A stretch of DNA of 64,000 bases from NCBI RefSeq assembly GCF_030323265.1, contig NZ_CP104992.1, forward strand, positions 124,001-188,000, in the 5' to 3' direction. A program made the position numbers and the translations under genes. The notes beneath the pieces are model-generated. The model was not told where the DNA came from, searched no databases, and worked only from the letters and a program-made list of their open reading frames with translations. This document shows positions 1 to 8,258 of this stretch, in pieces (position 1 is the first letter of the stretch; each line of letters starts with the position of its first letter). This DNA is from Terrirhizobium terrae. Lineage in GTDB: Bacteria; Pseudomonadota; Alphaproteobacteria; Rhizobiales; Rhizobiaceae.

Positions 1-14
1 TGCTGGAGAAACCG

Positions 15-1046
15 ATGAGCGACCGGACCGTAAATCTCGAAATGCCCTTCATCATGCCGTCCCAGGCACAGAAGCACGTCACCCACAACGAAGCCATGCT
101 TCTGCTGGATGCGATTGTCCAGCTTTGCATCGTAGACGAAAGCGCCTCGCCGTCTTCGGAGCCCCTCGCCGGCGATCGTTATCTGGTCGCGGCGAACCCG
201 ACCGGAATCTGGAGCGGCCATGCCGGCAAGATTGCCATCTGGCAGGACGGATATTGGGCTTTCGCCACTCCAAGACCGGGCTGGCAGGCCTGGTTTGCGG
301 ATACAGGTACATTGAAGGTTTTCGATGGGACGACCTGGGAGGCGACGTCTCTGCCGGAAGAGGCCGAGATGACGATGCTGGGCATTTCCACAAGCGCCGA
401 CCTCACCAACAGGCTTGCGGTCTCCTCTCCCGCCAGCCTGTTCACCCACGCTGGCGCAGGCCACCAGCTCAAGATCAACAAGGCCGCCCAAGCCGACACG
501 GCGACCCTTCTGTTCCAGACCGGATGGACCGGTCATGCCGAGATGGGCCTTGCCGGCAATAACGACTTTTCGATCAAGGTGAGCGACGGCACCGATTGGA
601 AGACGGGGCTGGCAATCGATACCGCCGGTCGGGTCACGCGCCCCAACCAGCCGACGGCTCGCGTTTACAGGAGCGGCAGCAGTTTCACGCCCGCAGCCGG
701 GCAACAGAGCGGCGTCACCGACTTCGCTATCAACCAGGGTGGCTTCGCGCTGGGCGCTGCAGTCGCCGCTGGCGGCAACGCTCTCATGGTGCCCGCGACG
801 GGGCTCTATCTCCTCGCACTGACTGTATCCGTGACGGCGGCACCTTCAGCCTATGGCGTGACGATTTCGCGCAATGGTAGTCAGGCGGTTCTGGCGGCGA
901 ATGGCGCGGCGGGTTCGCTCGCAACGCTGTCGGCCTCCGGCATCGTCCAGCTGCAGCAGGGCGACACGCTTACATTCGCCCATTCGGGCACAGCGACATT
1001 GGCGTCAGGCGCGAACGGAACAATGCTATCCCTGACAATGATTTAG
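15..1046 (+). CDS. DUF2793 domain-containing phage/GTA-like protein
   Basis: A 343-residue protein. Residues about 8-120 carry the DUF2793 signature, including a conserved PSQAQKHVTHNEA stretch and a Trp/Gly-rich region. This family occurs in prophage and gene-transfer-agent tail regions of Rhizobiales. The last ~130 residues (from about 210) are Gly/Ala/Thr-rich, alternate hydrophobic and small residues, and resemble a C1q/TNF-like beta sandwich, a common receptor-binding tip fold; that resemblance is inference. A GGAG ribosome site lies just before the ATG. No other phage gene is visible in the window, so it may be a solitary domesticated gene. Base composition matches the neighbours. Confidence 0.8.
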   Translation: MSDRTVNLEMPFIMPSQAQKHVTHNEAMLLLDAIVQLCIVDESASPSSEPLAGDRYLVAANPTGIWSGHAGKIAIWQDGYWAFATPRPGWQAWFADTGTLKVFDGTTWEATSLPEEAEMTMLGISTSADLTNRLAVSSPASLFTHAGAGHQLKINKAAQADTATLLFQTGWTGHAEMGLAGNNDFSIKVSDGTDWKTGLAIDTAGRVTRPNQPTARVYRSGSSFTPAAGQQSGVTDFAINQGGFALGAAVAAGGNALMVPATGLYLLALTVSVTAAPSAYGVTISRNGSQAVLAANGAAGSLATLSASGIVQLQQGDTLTFAHSGTATLASGANGTMLSLTMI

Positions 1047-1290
1047 CGAAAAAATCTCGCAAAATGGTCGATCCGCTGTCTCATTCTCTTACACAGGGGA
1101 TCGCATTATGCCGTTTCGGCTCGATACACCCCTCCCCTGTCGTCCTTGTTTTTCAATGACTTGGGATGGGGAGGTACAGAAAAATGCGACCTTTGCGCGA
1201 TTGGCCACATTTGAGGATCACATTTAGTCAAATGTTAAAACTGCGGGTCTAGGCTCAGCGACGTGGTCTTGTGTTGTGTAGAGAGTTCCA

Positions 1291-1566
1291 ATGACCGAAA
1301 TGATACGTCCCCGGGTGAAATATGTCATCGGCCCCGATGGCAGCCCGCTTACGATTGCGGATCTTCCGCCGGCCAATACGCGCCGTTGGGTTATTCGTCG
1401 TAAGGCAGAGGTTGTCGCGGCAGTTCGCGGTGGCCTGTTGAGCCTGGAAGAAGCCTGCGAGCGTTACACGCTCACTGTCGAAGAGTTCCTATCCTGGCAG
1501 TCGTCGATCAATGATCATGGCCTCGCCGGACTGCGCACGACGCGTATCCAGCAGTACCGCCACTAG
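1291..1566 (+). CDS. sciP: SciP, small CtrA-inhibitory protein (DUF1153)
   Basis: A 91-residue helix-turn-helix protein of the DUF1153 family. It has the conserved core KYVIGPDGSPLT, LPPANTRRWVIRRKAEVV and ERYTLTVEEFLSWQ. In Caulobacter SciP binds CtrA and blocks transcription of CtrA-dependent promoters in swarmer cells; the same role is inferred here from family membership and from its position 1.8 kb from ctrA. The ATG is preceded by a GAGAG ribosome site. A 244-base spacer separates it from the DUF2793 gene, so it probably has its own promoter. Length is normal for the family. Confidence 0.92.
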   Translation: MTEMIRPRVKYVIGPDGSPLTIADLPPANTRRWVIRRKAEVVAAVRGGLLSLEEACERYTLTVEEFLSWQSSINDHGLAGLRTTRIQQYRH

Positions 1567-1626
1567 GCGTAAAACCAAGATTTCGCATTTCGGGTGTCGC
1601 GCTCCAGGGTTGCGGCGCCCTTTGCT

Positions 1627-2133
1627 TTATCCCTTTTCCATCCGGCTCCTCATCTTTCCCAGTTTGACCACGGAGGGAAAGATGGCGGCCATGACGGCGG
1701 AAGCCGCGTAGAACCAAAGCCCCGGCAGCGTCACGGCCTTCGCAAGACCACCGGTCTTTGCCGCGAAAATGACGATCGCCACCAGCATCACATCCATCAT
1801 CGACCATTTGGACAGATGCGGGATCGTGCGCCTGAGCCATCGCGCTCGACCTCCCCGGCGACCAAGGTCCATGCCGAGCACGATCAGTTTCGCAGCCGGA
1901 AAGAGAACCGAGAGTACCAGGACGAGAACGGCCAGCATCTGGCTGCCGTCCGCCCACAAGCCACCGATCACCTGCAGAAGCGATGGCTCGTCGCTGAAAA
2001 AATAGAGCGTCTCGAAACGCATGATCGGCAGCGATATGCCGAGGATCAGGCACAGCGCCGCAAGCGCGAGCAATACGAACGAAAAAATCCGGATCAATCT
2101 GCTTCCACCGATAGCAATATCGAAACAACGCAA
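1627..2133 (-). CDS. Paraquat-inducible protein A (PqiA) family membrane protein
   Basis: A 168-residue integral membrane protein with about four hydrophobic segments (roughly residues 15-37, 68-88, 108-128 and 133-152). The LSKWSMMDVMLVAIVIFAAK stretch is the hallmark of PqiA-family proteins. PqiA proteins are inner-membrane partners of MCE lipid-transfer systems, but no PqiB/C partner is present here, so the substrate is unknown. The first in-frame start is a TTG with a poor ribosome site, because a stop lies just upstream. It is divergently transcribed from the GNAT gene. Confidence 0.75.
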   Translation of the reverse strand: MRCFDIAIGGSRLIRIFSFVLLALAALCLILGISLPIMRFETLYFFSDEPSLLQVIGGLWADGSQMLAVLVLVLSVLFPAAKLIVLGMDLGRRGGRARWLRRTIPHLSKWSMMDVMLVAIVIFAAKTGGLAKAVTLPGLWFYAASAVMAAIFPSVVKLGKMRSRMEKG

Positions 2134-2194
2134 CCATCACGTTGCCATTCACGATAGGCTCTCATAGCATCCGGCAAACAGGATTGGAGGCAGA

Positions 2195-2476
2195 ATGAAC
2201 ATCACCCACGAAGAAACGACATCCGGCGGAAAATATCTCGCCAGGCTCGATGGCGACGTCGCCGAAATGAGCTACTCGCGCGCCTCCCCGCACCTGATCA
2301 TCATCGATCATACCGGTGTTCCGGATGGACTGCGCGGCAAAGGGGTTGGTCAGGCACTCGCGGAACATGCGGTTGAAGAGGCGCGAAAGGGCGGTTGGAA
2401 GGTCATCCCGCTTTGCCCGTTCTTCAAAAGCCAGATCGAACGCCACCCGGACTGGCAGGACATCGTCAAGAAATAG
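2195..2476 (+). CDS. Small GNAT-family N-acetyltransferase (YjdJ-like)
   Basis: A 93-residue minimal GNAT protein. Residues 40-60 hold the acetyl-CoA binding motif A (VPDGLRGKGVGQALAEHAVE), and a KVIPLCPFFKSQ strand and PDW motif follow, as in the YjdJ/Gcn5-related N-acetyltransferase family of about 90 residues. These small enzymes lack an obvious substrate domain and their targets are largely unknown. The ATG is preceded by a strong GGAGG at the usual spacing. The gene stands alone, divergent from the PqiA-like gene. Confidence 0.85.
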   Translation: MNITHEETTSGGKYLARLDGDVAEMSYSRASPHLIIIDHTGVPDGLRGKGVGQALAEHAVEEARKGGWKVIPLCPFFKSQIERHPDWQDIVKK

Positions 2477-2544
2477 ACGCGTCTCGAAGCGATGCCGTGC
2501 ATCGGCACGAAATCCGCCTGGAAAACTTGAAAAAGGACAAATGG

Positions 2545-2576
2545 AAAAAGGGCGCCGTCCCGATCCGGGCCGCCCT
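2545..2576 (-). terminator. Rho-independent terminator of fliJ
   Basis: On the minus strand a GGGCG/CGCCC outer stem encloses an inner CCCG/CGGG hairpin and is followed by five T residues. It sits about 30 bases after the fliJ stop codon. Confidence 0.65.
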
Positions 2577-2604
2577 CATATCCGCCGTCTATAGCCCCGT
2601 GCGT

Positions 2605-2961
2605 TTAAGCGCGGGCGCGCATCCCGCCGTCACGCTCTTCGAGCGCCGAGGCCTTGGCCAGTTCGGCTTCCGCTTCTTCCAGCGCGAGTTCCGCGCTGTC
2701 CTGCTGCACGCGCAGCTCGCGGATCGAGACCTGCAGGTTGTCCGCGCGCTGGCGCGCGGCCTTGGCAAAGGTCGGATAGGCGAAGTGATTCGGGTCTGTA
2801 ATGCCCGATTTCTTCTCCTCCAGCGTGATCTGGTGTTCCAGTTCCTTCGCCATCCTTTCGAATTCCGCCATCATCATCTGCAACTGCTGCAGCTGGCGGC
2901 GTTTTTCGTTAACCTGAAAACCCTTCAGGCGAACAAGGCTGTCACGCGACTTCATACGCAA
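2605..2961 (-). CDS. fliJ: Flagellar export protein FliJ
   Basis: A 118-residue, strongly helical, charged protein. Nearly the whole length is predicted coiled coil: Arg/Lys/Gln-rich N-terminus, EFERMAKELEHQI, and an acidic Ala-rich C-terminus. It starts with the typical RDSLVRLKGFQVNEKRRQLQ of rhizobial FliJ. FliJ is the central stalk of the flagellar type III export ATPase complex and links FliI to FlhA. No other flagellar gene adjoins it; it is divergent from ctrA and shares that 415-base control region, so a cell-cycle link is plausible. An alternative ATG lies two codons downstream. Confidence 0.85.
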   Translation of the reverse strand: MRMKSRDSLVRLKGFQVNEKRRQLQQLQMMMAEFERMAKELEHQITLEEKKSGITDPNHFAYPTFAKAARQRADNLQVSIRELRVQQDSAELALEEAEAELAKASALEERDGGMRARA

Positions 2962-3052
2962 TACTCCGTGGATACCCTACCCCGGCCAGTGCCCCGATCG
3001 TAACAGTCCGGGGCAGAAAAATTTCCGCGACGTTAATAAATTCGCCGCCGCG

Positions 3053-3068
3053 TTAACCTTTCGTTTAC
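3053..3068 (+). promoter_or_regulatory. Putative CtrA box in the fliJ-ctrA intergenic region
   Basis: The sequence reads TTAA-N7-TTTAC, one mismatch from the CtrA consensus TTAA-N7-TTAAC. It lies about 92 bases upstream of fliJ and 310 bases upstream of ctrA. The same variant occurs between chpT and eipA. Confidence 0.5.
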
Positions 3069-3143
3069 GGGCATCATTAATGATAATCACGATCGTTTAA
3101 GGGTAGGTAAATGCCAAGTCCGATTTGGACAGCGACAATGTGC

Positions 3144-3187
3144 GAGTCGCATGAATCACTTAGCGGAGTTTCCTCTTCCGTTGATTC
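3144..3187. promoter_or_regulatory. Cluster of three GANTC (CcrM) sites upstream of ctrA
   Basis: Three GANTC sequences occur in 44 bases: GAGTC at 3144, GAATC at 3153 and GATTC at 3183. One is expected about every 256 bases. CcrM methylates GANTC, and methylation state controls ctrA transcription in Caulobacter and probably rhizobia. The 415-base spacer (2962-3376) is otherwise AT-rich and holds several TTAA half sites. Confidence 0.6.
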
Positions 3188-3376
3188 AACTGGTGATGGC
3201 CAATCCTGAAAGGAAAACAGGCTACTACTAATTTTGCTTAATAAATTGATACACCTTGCCAGGATGGATCATAATTTGTTAACCAATTGGTGGCAGCTTC
3301 CAAATCAGGCACAGTCTGGATCCGTAACGAGTAAGGGGGCGACAGTTAACCTTACGCGGCGGCAAAGGGGATAGAA

Positions 3377-4078
3377 ATGCGGGTTCTACTTATCGAAGAC
3401 GACAGCGCCACAGCGCAGAGCATCGAACTGATGCTGAAGTCGGAAAGCTTTAACGTTTACACCACCGATCTTGGTGAAGAGGGCGTCGATCTCGGCAAAC
3501 TCTATGATTACGACATCATTCTTCTTGACCTGAACCTTCCCGACATGTCGGGTTATGAAGTTCTGCGCACCCTGCGCTTGTCCAAGGTCAAGACTCCCAT
3601 CCTGATCCTCTCCGGCATGGCCGGCATCGAAGACAAGGTACGCGGTCTCGGCTTCGGCGCCGACGACTATATGACCAAGCCGTTCCACAAGGACGAACTG
3701 GTCGCTCGTATCCATGCAATCGTTCGCCGCTCCAAGGGTCACGCCCAGTCGATCATCATCACCGGCGAACTGATCGTGAACCTCGATGCAAAGACCGTCG
3801 AAGTCGGCGGCCAGCGCGTTCATCTGACGGGCAAGGAATACCAGATGCTGGAGCTTCTTTCGCTCCGCAAGGGCACCACGCTCACCAAGGAAATGTTCCT
3901 CAACCACCTCTATGGCGGCATGGACGAGCCTGAACTGAAGATCATCGACGTCTTCATCTGCAAGCTGCGCAAGAAGCTCGCAAACGCCGCAGGCGGGGCG
4001 AACTATATCGAAACGGTCTGGGGCCGCGGCTACGTGCTGCGCGAGCCGGACGGCGCCGAATACGCAGAAACTGCCTAA
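3377..4078 (+). CDS. ctrA: CtrA, cell-cycle master response regulator
   Basis: A 233-residue OmpR-family regulator. The receiver domain (1-115) has the acidic pocket E7-D8-D9, phospho-acceptor D51 in LLDLNLPD, and the MTKPF lysine motif. The C-terminal winged helix (about 125-225) contains [19 protein letters not shown] and the [11 protein letters not shown] recognition helix, both diagnostic of CtrA. CtrA controls replication, division, motility and envelope genes in alphaproteobacteria and is phosphorylated through CckA-ChpT; chpT lies just downstream. A long upstream region with GANTC sites and TTAA elements fits autoregulated, methylation-sensitive promoters. A strong terminator follows. 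Confidence 0.97.
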   Translation: MRVLLIEDDSATAQSIELMLKSESFNVYTTDLGEEGVDLGKLYDYDIILLDLNLPDMSGYEVLRTLRLSKVKTPILILSGMAGIEDKVRGLGFGADDYMTKPFHKDELVARIHAIVRRSKGHAQSIIITGELIVNLDAKTVEVGGQRVHLTGKEYQMLELLSLRKGTTLTKEMFLNHLYGGMDEPELKIIDVFICKLRKKLANAAGGANYIETVWGRGYVLREPDGAEYAETA

Positions 4079-4098
4079 GACTGCCTCCCTTTACCGCA

Positions 4099-4130
4099 AA
4101 AACCCGCCTGGTCAGCCAGGCGGGTTTTTC
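4099..4130 (+). terminator. Rho-independent terminator of ctrA
   Basis: A perfect stem (CCCGCCTGG with its complement, extended by A/T pairs), a four-base TCAG loop and a run of five T residues, starting about 20 bases after the ctrA stop. Confidence 0.9.
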
Positions 4131-4165
4131 TTTGTCCATCGTTCCCGATACCCAAATCACCAATG

Positions 4166-4190
4166 CAAAAAGGCGGCCGATGGCCGCCTT
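4166..4190 (-). terminator. Terminator of the receiver-domain gene
   Basis: AAGGCGGCC and its exact complement are separated by GAT. Read on the minus strand, the stem is followed by five T residues. It lies about 30 bases past the stop of the receiver gene and faces the ctrA terminator. Confidence 0.8.
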
Positions 4191-4218
4191 GCTGTGTGGT
4201 CTGAAATAGCGCTTTCGC

Positions 4219-4581
4219 TCAGGCGGCGGCAGCGTGACCTGCGAAGACCGAGGTCAGGATCTTTCGATCGAAAGGCTTGAGCAGGAATTCGTCTGCCCCG
4301 GCGCGCTTACCGGCCATCATCCGCTTCAGATCCGCTTCGATGACGCAGTAGAAGATGCGTACACTTTTTCCCTCAGGAAGAGCACGTACGTCGGAGATCA
4401 GCTCGATCGCTCCGTCAAGCCCGGCATCGACGATGATGAAATTCGGCAGCTCGGCCTGGCAATTTCTCAGCGCTTCGAGGGCGGTCTCCGCCTCGATCAC
4501 GAGAAAGCCGAGCTCGGACAGGATACGCTTGCCGACCTTACGCACAATGTCAGAACTATCGGCGATCATCAGACGCTGCAT
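4219..4581 (-). CDS. Single-domain response regulator with degenerate acidic pocket
   Basis: A 120-residue CheY-like receiver with no output domain. The phospho-acceptor aligns with D52 (FIIVDAGLDG) and the conserved lysine with LLKPFD. The pocket that normally has two adjacent acids reads IADSS, so one acid is replaced by Ala, and the usual Thr/Ser switch position appears to be Val or Cys (RIFYCVIEAD). It may therefore be phosphorylated weakly or act as a docking module. It lies between ctrA and chpT, opposite to ctrA, with a good GGGAG site. A role with ChpT is inference. It does not look like CpdR or DivK by motif. Confidence 0.75.
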   Translation of the reverse strand: MQRLMIADSSDIVRKVGKRILSELGFLVIEAETALEALRNCQAELPNFIIVDAGLDGAIELISDVRALPEGKSVRIFYCVIEADLKRMMAGKRAGADEFLLKPFDRKILTSVFAGHAAAA

Positions 4582-4670
4582 AATCCGCTCCCTAGCTGCC
4601 CCGCACGGGCGAGCGTGAAGGTATAGCGGACCGCAGCTAACGAATCGTTACGCGCCTGAGGCAAGCTTTG

Positions 4671-5318
4671 TCAGGCAGAAGCGACTTCGGCGATGAAGGT
4701 AATCTTGTCTTCGTCGACGATATGCTTCAGTTCCATATCGCATTCATCGGCGAGAAGAACAGTATAGTAGGGCTGGATCGAATGGGCATCGACCGCCTCT
4801 TCGAGCGTACCGGTGCAAATCTCGACGAATTTTGCCGGCACGCGCATCATCCGACCCTTCACGGTGATGACGAAACGGGCGTCGGTTTCCGGGTTTTCGA
4901 GGGTCACATCGACCGAGCCGCCACGCGGAATGCCGGCATAGGCGACGAGGAAGAGGTTGAGCAGCAGCTTGACGCGGTTCTTCGGAATGATGGCGCGCGG
5001 GCCGTTCCAGGTGACTTCCGTCTTCTTTTCCGCAGCCGCGAAATCCTTCGCAGCCTTCTCGGCTTCACCCGTATCGATCGACGCGCCGACGGAACCCGAG
5101 GCGCCGAAGGCGAGACGAGCGAACTTGAGGCGGACGGAAGCATTGAGCGCCGAGGTACGGATCAGGTCGAGTGCGTCGCTGTCGGCCGCACCTTCGTCGA
5201 GAAGCTCGAGGCCGTTGTTGATCGCGCCGACCGGCGAGATGACGTCGTGACACACCCGGCTGCACAGAAGCGCCGCCAGATCCGGACCGCTGAGGGTGAG
5301 ATTGGGATTTTTCGGCAT
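4671..5318 (-). CDS. chpT: ChpT histidine phosphotransferase
   Basis: A 215-residue protein of the ChpT family. The dimerisation helix carries CSRVCHDVISPVGAINNGLELL with phospho-acceptor H24. It is followed by an ATPase-like fold that lacks ATP-binding motifs, as in known ChpT. ChpT relays phosphate from CckA to CtrA and CpdR. The chosen ATG has GGAG seven bases upstream; an upstream in-frame ATG at 5336 would add six residues but is less well placed. It is divergent from eipA over a short spacer with a probable CtrA box, so CtrA may feed back on its own phosphorelay. Confidence 0.9.
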   Translation of the reverse strand: MPKNPNLTLSGPDLAALLCSRVCHDVISPVGAINNGLELLDEGAADSDALDLIRTSALNASVRLKFARLAFGASGSVGASIDTGEAEKAAKDFAAAEKKTEVTWNGPRAIIPKNRVKLLLNLFLVAYAGIPRGGSVDVTLENPETDARFVITVKGRMMRVPAKFVEICTGTLEEAVDAHSIQPYYTVLLADECDMELKHIVDEDKITFIAEVASA

Positions 5319-5420
5319 GCCTTGCTCCTGATGCATCGTTTGATCACCATCGCTCTATGTCATCGCAAGATTGTGCGGGGATGGTGTGTGTCTGAGGCGG
5401 TCATAATGACACCATATTTG

Positions 5421-5436
5421 GTAAACCGATTGTTAA
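5421..5436 (-). promoter_or_regulatory. Putative CtrA box between chpT and eipA
   Basis: Read on the minus strand, TTAA-N7-TTTAC, the same one-mismatch form as the site upstream of ctrA. It lies about 75 bases before the eipA start and 100 before chpT. In Brucella, eipA is directly activated by CtrA, which fits this site. Confidence 0.6.
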
Positions 5437-5509
5437 TATGATGCTTCCAAGATGGCGCATGCTTGAGCATGAAGCTATGCGTATGGACGATTCGAAAACG
5501 GACCTGGAT

Positions 5510-6098
5510 ATGAGCCGCCTAAAAGTCTCCACCCCGAACCTTCGTTTGAAGGCCTTTCTCATCGCTGTCCTGGCGACGTGGTTTGCCGTGTCGCCTGCTG
5601 CGGCACAGAATAACGGCAGTCAATACACGCCCCAGGAAATCATCGACGCCGGTCATGGCTTCTTCGGCGAGACGAGCGGCGGACTTGCCAAGGTGGTGGA
5701 GAACGCGTTCCAGAAGTTCGGCCTGCCGAACGGCTATATTCTCGGCCAGGAAGGCTCCGGCGCATTCATCGCCGGCCTGACCTATGGCGAAGGCCAGCTC
5801 TACACCAAAAATGCCGGTCAGCACCCTCCTTCTGGCAGGGTCCTTCCTCGGCATCGACTATGGCGGCCAGGGCACGCGCGTGATGATGCTCGTCTATGAT
5901 CTTCCGTCGGTCGATGCGCTCTACGCCCGTTTCGGCGGCGTCTCTGGCTCGGCCTTCGTCGTCGCTGGCGTCGGCATGACCGTGCTGCGCAACCAGAATG
6001 TCGTGCTCGTTCCGATCCGCACCGGCGTCGGCGCCCGTCTCGGCGTCAATATCGGCTATCTGAAGCTGACCCGCTCGCCGACCTGGAACCCCTTCTGA
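5510..6098 (+). CDS. eipA: EipA, periplasmic envelope-integrity protein (DUF1134), frame broken
   Basis: A DUF1134 protein. The N-terminus is a signal peptide (charged start, hydrophobic LIAVLATWFAVSP, cleavage after AAA). The rest matches the family: QEIIDAGHGFFG, GYILGQEGSGAF, then DYGGQGTRVMMLVYDLP, PIRTGVGARLGVNIGYLK and a terminal PTWNPF. The frame breaks twice between about 5820 and 5850. A one-base deletion is needed before the FWQGPS segment and another at TTCC-TCGG (expected TTCCCTCGG). Repair gives 196 residues. EipA is a small soluble beta-barrel needed for envelope stress resistance in Brucella. The start at 5510 is chosen for signal-peptide architecture; upstream ATGs are possible. 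Confidence 0.85.
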
Positions 6099-6237
6099 TC
6101 GCAAAAGACTTTCGGCCTCGCGGCAGCGGAATGTGGAAATAGCCTCTACCGCTTGCCGCCAGACAGCCGGAGCTTGTGGCGACCTCCCCGCATGCTTTAA
6201 ACGGGCGCCCGACGTCCCACATGAAGATGGCCCGATC

Positions 6238-7422
6238 GTGATCGAATTCGCCCTGCTGTTTGGCCTTGGTTTCCTGAGTGCGCTGCTGATCGCCATGCTG
6301 ATCGGCCCGGCCATCCACCGCCGTATCGTGGCCTTCACCGAAAATCGCATCCGCGCCACCGTGCCGATCAGCCCGCAGGAAGTACGCGCCCAGCGGGATC
6401 TTGCCCGCGCCCAATACGCTGCCGAGAACGCCCGCACCAAGCAGGAACTCGTACAGGAGCGGGACAAGGTCGTGGCGCTGCAGGTCAAGAGCGAAAGCCT
6501 GCGCGACGAGATGAAGGGGCTGGTGGCGGAGAATATAGAGCTCAAGACGATCCTCGAGAACACCGATGTCGCCGCCGCCGAGATGCGCTCCCAGCTGCGC
6601 CAGGAGGACGATTACATCGCCGAATTGAAGGCCGCGCTCGAAACGTCCGAGGAAGCTGGTGTCGCCAAAGATCTCGAGATCGAGGACCTGATCAAGCGCG
6701 CGGATGTGCTGACAGCCCAGAGTGACAATGCGCGCATCGATCTCTCGACCCGCGAGACGGAAATCGAGAACCTGAAATTCCGCATCAGCGCACTGCGTGA
6801 GGAACGCGACGAGCTGCGCCGCGACATCAAGCTTCTGACGACCCGCGCCAAAGATGCCGAAGGCCGACTCGCTCAGGAAGAACACAAGGCGCTGCGCCTT
6901 GAAGACAAGCTGTCGAAGGAGATATCGACCCGTACCGACAAGGAAACTGCCATCGAACGCCGCGACGAGGAGATCGCTCGCCTGCGCGAAAAGGTAAAGA
7001 ACCGCGTCGCGGCTGCCTCGTCGGCAACCGATGCCCGGCAGGAGAATGCCGATGAGGTTGTGGAAACAGCGCCCGTCATGACCGAAACCGAAGATTTCCC
7101 GGATGCATCGCAGGCTCCGGCAAGCCCGCTCGGCACAGCAATCGGAACGAACCCGGCTTCGCTTGCCAGCGAGGCACAGAACCGCGCGACGGCACTGTCG
7201 GAGCGGCTGCTCAACGGCAAAGGCAAGACCAATGACGAGGCACTGCGCCAGGAAATGGCGGCGATCGCCGCAAGCATGGTCGCGATGACCGCGCTGACGG
7301 AGGGCAAGAGCTCTCCGATTCACCCCATGCTTGCCGGAAAATCGGCAACCGGCCCGCGCCAGAGCCTGGCCGCACGGGTCAAGACGCTGCTCGGCACGAC
7401 CAGTGAAGCAGCCGGCCGTTAA
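6238..7422 (+). CDS. Membrane-anchored long coiled-coil protein
   Basis: A 394-residue protein with one N-terminal membrane segment (residues about 4-24, FALLFGLGFLSALLIAMLIG). Residues 45-270 form an almost uninterrupted, highly charged coiled coil rich in Arg, Glu and Ala. A Pro/Ala-rich linker and a basic C-terminus follow. Proteins like this are widespread and uncharacterised in Rhizobiaceae; a scaffold role at the inner membrane is inference. The GTG at 6238 is chosen because it begins directly before the membrane segment. The upstream ATG at 6133 would add 35 residues of atypical composition. Confidence 0.7.
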   Translation: MIEFALLFGLGFLSALLIAMLIGPAIHRRIVAFTENRIRATVPISPQEVRAQRDLARAQYAAENARTKQELVQERDKVVALQVKSESLRDEMKGLVAENIELKTILENTDVAAAEMRSQLRQEDDYIAELKAALETSEEAGVAKDLEIEDLIKRADVLTAQSDNARIDLSTRETEIENLKFRISALREERDELRRDIKLLTTRAKDAEGRLAQEEHKALRLEDKLSKEISTRTDKETAIERRDEEIARLREKVKNRVAAASSATDARQENADEVVETAPVMTETEDFPDASQAPASPLGTAIGTNPASLASEAQNRATALSERLLNGKGKTNDEALRQEMAAIAASMVAMTALTEGKSSPIHPMLAGKSATGPRQSLAARVKTLLGTTSEAAGR

Positions 7423-7434
7423 GTCTTTCCGTTT

Positions 7435-8258
7435 TCAGATACGACCTTGCGCACCGGCAATCTGGTAGAGCGCGATACCCGTCGCAGTCGCCGCATTCAG
7501 GCTATCAAGACCGGGAACCTGCGGAATGCCGGCCGTCTGGATTTTTTCCATCAGCGCCACCGGCAAGCCTTGGCCCTCACTGCCGGTGAGAAGTGCCATG
7601 CGCGGAGACGCCGGCACCTTGCGGATATCGGTGCGACCGGATGGCGACAGCCCCCAAATTGCAAAGCTTTCACCGATAAGCGCCTCGACAAGGTCCGTCA
7701 TGCTGCCGCTTCGCGCATAGGGCACCTGCAGCACCGATCCCACCGACACTCTCAGCGCCTTGCGATAGAGCGGATCACAGCAGGTTTCGTCGAGTAGAAT
7801 CGCGTCTACGCCGAACGCCGCAGCGTTGCGGAAGATCGAGCCGATATTGTCGTGATTGGAAATGCCGATCGCTGCGGCGACCAGTGCGTTTTCCGGAAGT
7901 GCAGCAAGAAGCTCGGTCGCGGAGGGCTCCTCACCCGTCGGCCGACAGCGAGAATGCCGCGATGCAGATGAAAGCCGACAATGCCGTCGAGAACCGTGCT
8001 GTCGGCGACATAGACCGGCACGTCATCGGGAAACGCGGCCAGAATGTTCGCCACGCCGGCCAGCCGGTTTTCGAGGATGAGGATCTTTTCGGCGACGAAC
8101 TCGCGCTGCCGCCCGTGAGCCGCAGCCAGCATGCGCAGGACCACGGTCCCTTCCGCGATGAAGCGGCCGTGGCGCCCGACGAGATCCCGCTCGCGGATGG
8201 AGCGGAATTCGTCGATGCGGGGGTCATCCGCATGCGCGATGCGGATCGGTTCGATCAC
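7435..8258 (-). CDS. TrmH/SpoU-family RNA 2'-O-methyltransferase, frame broken
   Basis: The N-terminal substrate-binding part (RSIRERDLVGRHGRFIAEG) reads from 8258. The SPOUT catalytic part (AIGISNHDNIGSIFRNAAAFGVDAILLD, LTGSEGQGLP, LNAATATGIALY) reads in another frame. The frame breaks near 7940, where a run of four C (plus strand) appears shortened to three. Repair gives 274 residues, normal for the family. The enzyme uses SAM to methylate a ribose 2'-OH of tRNA or rRNA; the exact target is unknown. Its ATG overlaps the stop of the DUF6476 gene (ATGA), so the two are co-translated. Confidence 0.85.

Noticed and set aside
15..1046. A prophage or gene-transfer-agent cluster at the left edge
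   Set aside because: Only one DUF2793 gene is present and the next genes are cell-cycle core genes; any cluster would lie outside the window.
1224..1239. CtrA box upstream of sciP (TTAG-N7-TTAAA)
   Set aside because: It has two mismatches from the consensus, so it is too weak to claim, although CtrA control of sciP would be expected.
3238..3284. Second CtrA box near 3279 upstream of ctrA
   Set aside because: Only single TTAA half sites occur; no second half at seven-base spacing.
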